A stretch of DNA of 64,000 nucleotides from contig JAALGZ010000003.1 of assembly GCA_015227615.1 (NCBI GenBank), forward strand, positions 310,001-374,000, in the 5' to 3' direction. Made by a program: the position numbers and the translations under genes. The notes beneath the pieces are model-generated. The model worked only from the letters and a program-made list of their open reading frames with translations. It was not told the DNA's origin and ran no database searches. The stretch is from Labyrinthula sp. Ha. Lineage: Eukaryota; Sar; Bigyra; Labyrinthulida; Labyrinthulaceae. This document shows positions 48,327 to 56,472 of this stretch, piece after piece. Each line of letters opens with the position of its first letter. Positions within the stretch are counted from its first letter, which is position 1.

Positions 48327-51151
48327 TCCTCTCTGGAAAGCACGGTGAAGACAAAGATTTTGTTACTTTATGTCTCAGCACAGAACAGTAAGTTATGACA
48401 ATAGTTCCATTTAGGAAACAAAGTTTTGATAAAAATTATCAATAATATATATTAGATCTCACTGGTCTTTGCCAAAGGAGCAAAAAAAAAACTTTTGTTT
48501 CATTCTTGCACTGCATGAAAACCTACATAAAATATAACATGTGACCCAAGAAGAACTTGGGAGAAAGAAACAGCCTGGTCATGTGGCCCAGTTTTTCATA
48601 GAGTCGTATATGGTTCAAAAATGAAAAGGAGAAGTTTGGTCATTTAAACTAAGAACAGTTGGTACACTTTTATATTGAGAAACCATGATTGTCAAGAAAA
48701 AAAGAAATTATTTCTTCAAATATTTATGATTTTCTATACGAAAAATAAAAGTAACTTTTGTTATATCAATACATAAAATGTGACACCTGTTTTCAACCAT
48801 CAAGAAACCATAGAAACATGGAAGAAACCACAAGGTAATAAGCAAACCAGCATTTACTCTAGCTTTTGGGTGTTGTCTGTTGCCAAAGCCTCTGGAAAGG
48901 CCTCCGTCTTCATGGAAATGTAGTCAAGCTTTATCTGGAGATTAACAAGAATAGAGCACACCATATTGGTGCAAGTAAATTCACTCCTATGTCTCTAGGC
49001 ACAACTTTGTAAGATGTATACAAATAAGCTAACGCAAAGTGAGTCAGTTCCCTGAAGCATTTAATCTGTGCATGAAAATCTTCGACGACAAAATGTGTAC
49101 TTACGTCGCATCCTGCAGTACAACTATCCAAACTCATCATTGCTATGAGATAGTTGCTAATAATTTTCGGCTGCAACATTAAAGAAAATACAACTTTTCA
49201 TATTATTGTATTTAGCGTAAGATTTCAACGCAACAATCTACTTGATATTGTTAAGCAGTTTCAAATGCGCCATACACCCTACGAGAGAGATTTTACTTTG
49301 ACCTTTGTAATAAATAGCCCTGTGTCAGTACGGTTCCAATTTCCTATTCCTCACCTGAGAGAGCCTTTTAATCTTTTTGCTGCTAATATGATTCCCATAC
49401 TAAAACATTTTTATTTACATATGGTTCTTTTCCATCTTTTGCAACATAAAGACAAAGTATACTCTTAGCACCGTTTTTTACGTATATTTATTCTCCCAGT
49501 GCCCAAACTAAAACAATTAAATTGTAGTAAAGGGTGTAATTCACACCATAAACACTAGTGGACGAACAACAACTGGATCTGTAGAGCTAATGTTGGGAAT
49601 AGAGAAATTTACAAAATCTTGCTATTTGAGGAACTAGAATTGAAACAAAAGGGTGTCTGAGCTCTTCTATAAGTGAGGCTTTATTTTTTTAGTTTTCATT
49701 GATTCCGCTGGGGTTTTTTCGAACTGTTTGATTCATCCTTCAAACCAATTTTCTATTGCTTAGTCCAACGGTACCCCTTCATATCCATAACTAATGGAGA
49801 AATATTGCCAGAAACATCTTCCGGGAAGAATAAGCTTAAGAAAAACATATGTTCTCCTTTTGTAATTAAATTGTTTCTCGCTAAAATCACAAATCTTGCA
49901 ACTTTAAAAAAGAAGGATGTGTTCTCAGACAACTAATCACCGTTGCATAGGTTTTAAGTGCCTCAGTTAAAAATTAGGTGGCTGACTAAAAACTTGGCCA
50001 TTGAAAGAATGATAGATCTATATTCGTTCCAACATATCTCGAAGGTTTCCTAGACTTTATTTATAGAAAACAATGTGATTCCATGGTTAAATTTCCTATT
50101 GCGTATTCTCCAGGTTTACCAGAAATTTTACTGTGAAAAGAGACAAAATATTGGGGACGATGCTAACCATTGCCATTTATTCAGCGCCACCATCATAATG
50201 ACATGGAACAATCTTACCATTAAGTGCTAGTATATAAAAAAATCCTCTTGTAATCTATATTTACCTTTCTCAGCGTCTTTTTCGAATCTAATCTTTCTCA
50301 GCAATAGTGACTTGGAAAGCTACAAACCTCACATATAATATCTCTAAGTTTTTCAGTGCAGCTAAGACTACATTCCTATGTACCAAGAAAGTAATATTTG
50401 TCCCAATTTATTTTTGGTAGTATATAAATTGTGTTGTTCGGCTTATGTCATTCAGATAGCACAGAGTTTGGCTCGTTGTATGTTTGATTCTAGAGGGTAT
50501 TAACATATTTTTACTGAGTCACTAGGGAACGTCCTCAAGTTTCTGTACAATAATTTCGGTTAGTGCTTCTATTTTATACATGTTTTTAGTTTTAGGTACT
50601 TTTGCTTGGTTAAAGTAGTATTTACAGCTCCAAAACGGACAGTCCCATTACATCATTTTTACCATGATATAACACCAATCTTGCAACAGTCTCCTTTGTC
50701 ATGCACATATTTTCCATTACCAGCGTGCAGGAGTTTCGAGCAACTTACACCAAACAAAATCACTTAGCTTACCGCTAGGGCTGTATAATCTTAAAACCTA
50801 GAAATTTACCAATTATCAACATTTCTCATATTTGTTAAGTACTTTAAGTCTTGGGCCTTTACTGTCTTATTTGACTTAAGTATCCTGTCCTGGTTCCCAC
50901 TTAAGCTATGCAATTTGCCACCTTATAATTTTGATGGCTTCAGAGTTTCCGTGTCATCGATATCAGCACCACTGGCAATGTAAACTGATTCAACGGTTTT
51001 CTAATTGAGCACAATTACTGCAGTGCCCATGAATGTGATGGGATCTAGCTGAGTCACTCAGAAATATTAATTAACTTAGCCCATTTATTTATAATTTAAA
51101 ACCCATTGTAATGCTCATCAAAGAAAACTTGTCAATAATTACAGCTGGGAC

Positions 51152-51580
51152 TAGGGGTGGGTTATGATAAAATTATCAATAATTATTTTATAATTATGTT
51201 GATTCTTATTTTTTAAATTGATTCTAATTAAATTTTGATTATCAGAATAATGATGGACTATGCGACCCTGATAAAAGTTGCCGAAAATTTCTTAATAATT
51301 GTCTGCAACGCATCAAAACCTCTAAAAACTGGCGACATGACATGGAATTAATACGGTATATCATGTGCTTGGTTCATATGGCTAACTGTTTGAAGGCTTG
51401 CGTACAGTACAAAAATAAAAAAAAATCTGGCTATTTGGCCGAAGGCCTTGTGATGCAGCTTTGTATTGATAATCGACTAAGTACCAAGAACTATTAAAAA
51501 TGGACGGGAAATCATTAGAATTACTTAATAAGAAAACAAATGCATATTGCTGATGAATAAATTATCAATTCTCACCCTTA
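51152..51580. mobile_element. hAT-type MITE (non-autonomous)
   Basis: A 429-bp element begins TAGGGGTGGGTTATGATAA and ends TTATCAATTCTCACCCTTA; these termini are inverted repeats matching at 14 of 19 positions. The flanks are GCTGGGAC (51144-51151) and GCTAGGAT (51581-51588), an 8-bp duplication with two transitions. An 8-bp target duplication and a TAGGGGTGGG terminus are typical of hAT elements. The interior is AT-rich with repeated GATTCT/ATTATCA words and no coding frame. Divergence of ends and duplication suggests an old insertion. A broken hAT transposase lies 10 kb away, but I could not compare termini. Confidence 0.7.
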
Positions 51581-52286
51581 GCTAGGATTAGAAGCATCTG
51601 CCTCTGGGTCATTTATTTTCTCTGGGGCTATGTAGGCTTCATCCTGAAAAGCTTTTGCTAGAACAAAAAGAGGGCCCATGCTTCTTGGGAAGATATTATC
51701 TTACCTGTTCCCCAATTTTGCGAAAAAGATGAGTTTTTTCTGTACTCGAATATTAGAGAGGAAATTGTACTAGATCGTAATCCCTCAACTTCATGTTTCA
51801 CATTGACATAATAACGAGCTCCTAAATATCAATAGTTAACAAAATAGATAACTAAAACAGAAAATAGTCCCATGCCTGAGAGTTATATAAGTTGATAGTT
51901 TTCTTGTAGCTTATCTGTGTTTAAATAGGCAACCTCTGTAAGTAGTAATCTTGAATGTAGCGCCATCTGCACTTGTTACCATTTAAGTTCGTTTCCACTA
52001 AACTATTAGGTTTCCGAGAGGAAAACCTTGAATTGTTGATGATATGTGGAAATAAAAACCAAGAAAAATACAATTTACTTTCTGTTCTTTGCTAAAGCTT
52101 TATTTTAAAATCTAATCTCACTGTCAGTATTTTATCTAACAGAAATAAGACTCTTTTGGGGATTTAGTTAAACTTTGCCGGTACACTAAAACTTCCTTCA
52201 CTTAATGCTAGTCACCTTTCCTGGGCGATGAGAAACAAAAAGTTTTAAAGATTAATAAATGCTGACATTTTTATTTTAAATCCATA

Positions 52287-52739
52287 TTACCCCTCGTCTT
52301 CATAATCGTTCAGCATTGTCCCCTGTTCTACATCTTCTTTTCTTTCGCCCTCACATGAAACGGTTTCCCGATCCACTTCCAAGAATTCAAACAAAGAAGC
52401 TAAAAAGCGTAAGCAGCTCTCTTTAGCTAAGCTGTTGCACAGAATTATATTTTTGATCTCTTCGCTATGCTCTGTTGAGTTGAACCCCACTTTACTTAAA
52501 ATTTTTTCTAAGAACTTCCAGTTACTTTCCTTCTCTGCTCTTGATGTACAATTTGCAAAATTGCTTTCGGAAATCCTTTCTGGAAAGTATCTACTTAAAA
52601 TTTGTCCTACAAGGTACCCATTTGAGTAATCTCTAAAATATAAAATTATAAAGTAATACCTTCTGTAGTTCTTGTAGCTTGTGGTTAAGTCAAGACTTTG
52701 TAGCCAAAGTAGGCACTGACGGTCAATCACTTGTGGCAT
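52287..52739 (-). CDS. SPATA4-like CH-domain protein (cilium/flagellum associated)
   Basis: Exons 52739-52660 and 52632-52287 give 141 aa. The 27-nt intron (52633-52659) is in frame and open, but splicing restores SYKNYRRDYSNGYLVGQI, which matches the SPATA4/SPEF1-type calponin-homology (CH_2) domain: CLLWLQSLDL at the start, DYSNGYLVGQILSRYFP, then NWKFLEKILSKVGF. The C-terminal 25 residues are acidic. The start is the ATG at 52739; the longer open frame upstream overlaps the divergent methyltransferase gene and lacks domain similarity. SPATA4 and SPEF1 relatives bind axonemal microtubules, so the organism probably has a flagellated stage. Divergent from the C5 methyltransferase with 113 bp between starts. 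Confidence 0.82.
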   Translation of the reverse strand: MPQVIDRQCLLWLQSLDLTTSYKNYRRYYFIILYFRDYSNGYLVGQILSRYFPERISESNFANCTSRAEKESNWKFLEKILSKVGFNSTEHSEEIKNIILCNSLAKESCLRFLASLFEFLEVDRETVSCEGERKEDVEQGTMLNDYEDEG

Positions 52740-52852
52740 TTTTTTTGGGCGAATTGTATCTTTTTGATTTTGAAATAAGATTAACGGATAGCGCAGCTTA
52801 AGTAAAACACAATAGTAAAAATAGGAAATATAAAGAAAAGTGCAGATAGAAT
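52740..52852. promoter_or_regulatory. Bidirectional promoter of SPATA4-like and C5 methyltransferase genes
   Basis: The 113 bp between divergent ATG codons contain AACGGAT at 52783-52789 followed by AGCGC, and a poly-T run right at the SPATA4-like start. The AACGGAT word is the same as at the ATP23, PP2C and PurM starts. The role is inferred from position only. Confidence 0.45.
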
Positions 52853-53872
52853 ATGAAGTATGTTGAACTTTTTTGTGGAGTTGGTGGATTTCGCTTAGGG
52901 TTAGAGAAATATGGGACTTGTGTCTGGGCTTGTGATGTAGATCCAGATGCTCGTCTGATGTATAAAGCAAATTTTGGAGCTTTCCCATATTCAGATATTA
53001 CAAAGGTTAAGCTTGATGGAAATAAGTTTATCCCAGATTTTGATCTTTTGACTGCAGGATTTCCCTGTCAGGATTTTTCAAGACTTGGTGATCAAACAGG
53101 GTTAACAGGAAAGAAGGGGATCCTCTTTTTTGAAGTCATTAAATTCGCTAAACACTTTAAACCCAAAGTTTTACTCTTGGAAAATGTGAAAGGGTTACTT
53201 GAATCTAATGAAGGAAAAGACTTAAAGCTTGTAATTTCAGAACTTGATGCGTTGGGTTACCACGTTCAGTACAGACAAATTAATAGCAATAACTTCTTAC
53301 CCCAGTTCAGGAACCGCATATATTTTGTTTGTGTAAGACAAGATATTGCTTCGAATTCTAACGCGTCCTTCCCGGACCTGTTGCTTCCTAGGTTTGCAGG
53401 AAGCGTTTCTGATACTTTAGAAACTGAAAAGGAAAATTCATTTCTTCCGTACTATGTATTAAGTAAGGAGCGCTACAACAACCTTAAACGTAGCAAAATA
53501 GTTAAGAAGGCCGGGTTAACTAAACGAATATGCTTTGCAGATGATGATTTCGCCGATACTCTGATATCAAGTTACTATGTGTCAACCAAGTCTAACGCAC
53601 AGTATGTTGCTTTTGAAACATCATCTTCCGGTTCCAGGAACCTGAAACAAGCAGAATATATAAGGGCCAAGGAGGTTGATGATAACAGTGTTTGCTTACG
53701 ACCAAGATATTTTACCCCGGTTGAAATGTTGAGGCTGATGGGATTCCCAGATAGTTTCAAATGTCATCCTAACGACAAAGTGCTTGCGAAACTACTAGGA
53801 AATGCTGTAACTCCCCCAGTTATAGAATATATCTACAAGGAATATATTTCTACGTTCTTAGAGCAAAGGTGA
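52853..53872 (+). CDS. Bacterial-type C5 cytosine DNA methyltransferase
   Basis: A 339-aa single-exon protein with all core C5-MTase motifs in order: I LFCGVGGFRLGL (6-17), IV AGFPCQDFS with catalytic Cys72, VI LLLENVKGL (Glu110), VIII QFRNRIYFV (151-159), a variable region of about 120 residues (165-285) that would be the target-recognition domain, IX RYFTPVEMLRLMGFPDSF and X LLGNAVTPPVIEYI. It has no chromatin-reading domain, so it is unlike DNMT1, DNMT3 or DNMT5. It lacks the DNMT2 variants of motif IV (PPCQ) and VIII, and the FFEVIKFAKHFKPK segment resembles stand-alone restriction-modification type enzymes. Recognition sequence unknown. Expected activity: 5-methylcytosine in a short DNA site. 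Its stop codon is one base from that of convergent TRM5. Confidence 0.93.
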   Translation: MKYVELFCGVGGFRLGLEKYGTCVWACDVDPDARLMYKANFGAFPYSDITKVKLDGNKFIPDFDLLTAGFPCQDFSRLGDQTGLTGKKGILFFEVIKFAKHFKPKVLLLENVKGLLESNEGKDLKLVISELDALGYHVQYRQINSNNFLPQFRNRIYFVCVRQDIASNSNASFPDLLLPRFAGSVSDTLETEKENSFLPYYVLSKERYNNLKRSKIVKKAGLTKRICFADDDFADTLISSYYVSTKSNAQYVAFETSSSGSRNLKQAEYIRAKEVDDNSVCLRPRYFTPVEMLRLMGFPDSFKCHPNDKVLAKLLGNAVTPPVIEYIYKEYISTFLEQR

Positions 53873-53873
53873 T

Positions 53874-55055
53874 TCAAGGTGGAGATTCCAATTTTTGTCT
53901 TTTGTTCGAACTGCTAACAAGAGAAGGTGTAACTTGCAACTGCGCTAAGATCATCAACTTATGTGGAGCTACTGTTCGTACCTTTCGAATTTTAAAGAAG
54001 TTCTCTTCAGCTAATTTACCAGAAAAACTTTGTTCCAACCTAGTTTGAATCTCGAACTCATCAGCAGATGGCCAAAAAAAATAGCAAAATATTTTTGGTA
54101 GTCTTGTAACAGTCTTGTCAAACGTGTTAAAGTAACTTAAGAACTCTAATCCTGAATCTGGTAAATTCATGATAACATAATCAGCCACCTCTTCTCCACT
54201 ACAAATCTTTTCTATGATTTCTCTTGCATCTACATTATATGTTTTCAATTTTTCTTTATCAATTTTATTCAAATTTAAGTTTTCATTCAGATATTTATAG
54301 CTTTCGGGATTAAGATCGTTCCCTTTAATGATGCAGGAAGAATTTGTAAGCTTTTTAGCAAGCGGCAAGACAAAAGGTCCAACACCACAAAAAACATCCC
54401 AAATCACTTTCGTGCTATTACTGGCTTTTATTTCTGAGACAATGTGGTCAGTCAAACGAGTATGTTCCATTTGAAGCTTCGAATTGAAATAAACCTTCCT
54501 AAAATCAAATTCAAACCAGCAATCCTGCTCCCTAACTTTAACCAAGTAGTTCTCTTGTCCAGCTAACAATTCCATATCAAAAGTTCTATACACATTGTCT
54601 ATTTTAGAAACTTTATTGACAACAGTTCTTATATTGTTATTCTTATCTAATATGACTTCACCAATTATATTTTTATGCGGCAAAAACTCGTCTCTAAGGT
54701 TAAGGTGAGCAATGTGGCCTACTGTCTCAAAAGATGATGGATAAAACTCATTGCCAGGAATCAAGGTTTTAAAAATTTCATTCTGGGACATATTATCATA
54801 CCCGATGCAAACTCTATGATCGAAAAGTTCCCCAGCGTCACCAGCAAGTGCTTGTATTACACTTTTATCTTGGACTTTTTCCTTGTCATATAAAATAACG
54901 CAACAGTCGGGAAACAACTCTTTCACTACAGGCTTTATTCCCCTCCTTCGAAGAATGTAGCTTTTAGTTTTCTTCAAAATCTCTTGACACTGGAACTTTG
55001 ACACTTTTAGCCCATATAGCTCAATCATTTTCTTGAACTGATTTTTGTTGATCAT
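53874..55055 (-). CDS. TRM5: tRNA (guanine37-N1)-methyltransferase TRM5
   Basis: A 393-aa single-exon protein. TRM5/TYW2 family features: ETVGHIAHLNLRDEFLPHK (D2-domain signature), IIGEVILDKN, VNKVSKIDNVYRTFDMELLAG, FDFRKVYFNSKLQMEH, the SAM-binding VIWDVFCGVGPFVLPLAKK and GNDLNPESYKYL, and the catalytic-site loop IMNLPDSGLEFL. The NLP motif with RTF...ELLAG indicates TRM5 rather than TYW2. The enzyme makes m1G37 next to the anticodon, preventing +1 frameshifting, in cytosol and often mitochondria. No obvious presequence precedes the domain. It shares a 175-bp promoter with PurM; AACGGTT at 55064-55070 is 8 bp from its ATG. Confidence 0.95.
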   Translation of the reverse strand: MINKNQFKKMIELYGLKVSKFQCQEILKKTKSYILRRRGIKPVVKELFPDCCVILYDKEKVQDKSVIQALAGDAGELFDHRVCIGYDNMSQNEIFKTLIPGNEFYPSSFETVGHIAHLNLRDEFLPHKNIIGEVILDKNNNIRTVVNKVSKIDNVYRTFDMELLAGQENYLVKVREQDCWFEFDFRKVYFNSKLQMEHTRLTDHIVSEIKASNSTKVIWDVFCGVGPFVLPLAKKLTNSSCIIKGNDLNPESYKYLNENLNLNKIDKEKLKTYNVDAREIIEKICSGEEVADYVIMNLPDSGLEFLSYFNTFDKTVTRLPKIFCYFFWPSADEFEIQTRLEQSFSGKLAEENFFKIRKVRTVAPHKLMILAQLQVTPSLVSSSNKRQKLESPP

Positions 55056-55230
55056 TTCTGTTTAACGGTTATTAGCTCTGGTCTTATAGATTTCAATAAC
55101 TTTCGAGACAACAAAATCTTATCGGGACACTCCCACAAGAAAAAACGCTTAGAACTACTGTTAAAGAGTTTCGGGAGCTCAGTCACCTGTACACTCGAGC
55201 TACACTCTCATTAGATAGTAGAATAAACGG
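55056..55230. promoter_or_regulatory. Bidirectional promoter of TRM5 and PurM
   Basis: 175 bp separate the divergent start codons. AACGGTT (55064-55070) lies next to the TRM5 ATG, and AACGGAT (55226-55232) overlaps the PurM ATG itself (AACGG followed by ATG). GGGACACTCCC (near 55124) and CGGGAGCTCAG (near 55173) are the only GC-rich words. Regulatory role inferred. Confidence 0.45.
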
Positions 55231-56451
55231 ATGGAAGAAGATTCAACAGAAAATAGATATGAAAGAAGAGGTGTTTCAAGTACCAAGGAAGAGGTGCATG
55301 CAGCGATTAAAAAATTAGACAAGGGTCTATTTGCAAATACTTTTTGTAAGATAACTACCGACTATCTAACTGGTGATGAGGAGTATTGCTTGGTGATGCA
55401 CGCAGATGGAGCAGGTACAAAGTCAAGTTTAGCATATGCCTACTACAAAGAAACAGGCAAAGAAGGGATTTGGAAAGATATCGCCCAGGATAGTTTAATA
55501 ATGAATCTTGATGATTTAATATGTGTTGGAGCTACTAACTCAACCTTCGTAGTGTCCAGCACAATTAACAGAAATAAGAAACACGTAGATGGGAAAATTA
55601 TTAGCGCTCTGATCAATGGAAATGAACAGGTTATATCTGATCTAAAGGCTCTAGGGATTAATTTAGTATCTTCAGGCGGTGAAACCGCTGACATGCCTGA
55701 CCTGGTAAGAACAGTTTGCGTAGATTCTACGCTTGTGTGTAGAATGAAGAGAAAAGATGTAATCACTTTTGATAACCTTGAGCCTGGGGATGTTGTTGTC
55801 GGTCTAGCATCTTCTGGTCAAGCTTCATATGAAAGTAAATATAACTCAGGCATCGGGAGCAATGGACTCACTTCAGCAAGACATGATATGTTTAGTAAGA
55901 GTGTAAAGGAAAAGTATCCTGAGTGCTATGATAATGGTTTAGAAGATGATTTAGTTTTTACGGGAAATTATGATCTTACCTCTAAAGTAGAAGCATGTGG
56001 CCAGATGGTAGATGCAGCTGAACTTGTTCTTTCTCCAACAAGAACATACGCACCTATAATAACACAAGTCTTGAAGGAAGTTGATCGCAGCAGTATTCAC
56101 GGAATCTGTCACTGCTCAGGTGGAGGGCAAACGAAAATCTTGCATTTCGTTAATAAGAGCACTTCAAAGCACAAAGTCCAGGTTGTGAAAGATAATCTGT
56201 TTGAAACTCCAGAGGTATTCAAATATATTCAGGAAGAATCCAAAGAGAACTGGAAGTCTATGTACAAGATATTCAACATGGGTCATAGAATGGAGATCTA
56301 CTGTAAACCAGAGGTTTCTACAAAAATAATACAAATTTCAGAAGGCCTTAAAGTTTCAGCCCAAGTTATTGGAAAAGTGGACAAACTAAGAAGTCCTGAC
56401 AAGACACACCTAATAATAGACTCTATACATGGTCGATTTGAGTATAAATAA
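55231..56451 (+). CDS. purM: AIR synthase (PurM), Bacteroidetes type
   Basis: A 406-aa single-exon protein for phosphoribosylformylglycinamidine cyclo-ligase, step five of de novo IMP synthesis. Seen: MHADGAGTKSSLAYAYYKETG (DGAGTK at 59-64), SLIMNLDDLICVGAT, SSGGETADMPDLVRTVCVDST, LEPGDVVVGLASSGQASYE, GSNGLTSARHDMFSK, LVLSPTRTYAPII, IHGICHCSGGGQTKILHFV and NMGHRMEIY. As I recall them, this extended form (about 390 aa, with GQASYE, SNGLTSARHD and HCSGGGQTKILHF) is the Bacteroidetes PurM subtype, and differs from the PurM domain fused in animal/fungal GART/ADE5,7 proteins and from the plant enzyme. A bacterial origin by transfer is thus likely, though the gene sits between clearly eukaryotic neighbours. 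Its stop is 21 bp from that of the GT32 gene. Confidence 0.95.
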   Translation: MEEDSTENRYERRGVSSTKEEVHAAIKKLDKGLFANTFCKITTDYLTGDEEYCLVMHADGAGTKSSLAYAYYKETGKEGIWKDIAQDSLIMNLDDLICVGATNSTFVVSSTINRNKKHVDGKIISALINGNEQVISDLKALGINLVSSGGETADMPDLVRTVCVDSTLVCRMKRKDVITFDNLEPGDVVVGLASSGQASYESKYNSGIGSNGLTSARHDMFSKSVKEKYPECYDNGLEDDLVFTGNYDLTSKVEACGQMVDAAELVLSPTRTYAPIITQVLKEVDRSSIHGICHCSGGGQTKILHFVNKSTSKHKVQVVKDNLFETPEVFKYIQEESKENWKSMYKIFNMGHRMEIYCKPEVSTKIIQISEGLKVSAQVIGKVDKLRSPDKTHLIIDSIHGRFEYK

Positions 56452-56472
56452 GGTCATAACCCTATGTGACAT

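Larger units (their letters stand above)
47803..52286. other. AT-rich intergenic region with MITE-like elements
   Basis: About 4.5 kb between the TENT4-like gene and the SPATA4-like gene. The first 550 bp are unusually GC-rich and structured for this window, with repeated AACGTTAA words (48034-48123) and a GC-rich inverted-repeat element (48180-48326). A hAT-type MITE occupies 51152-51580. Frames at 48931-49468 (82 and 104 codons, opposite strands) lack motifs and are not supported. Confidence 0.5.

Noticed and set aside
52740-52988. A longer SPATA4-like reading frame extending upstream of 52739.
   Set aside because: The extension overlaps the divergent methyltransferase coding region and bears no similarity to the family; the ATG at 52739 starts right at the domain.
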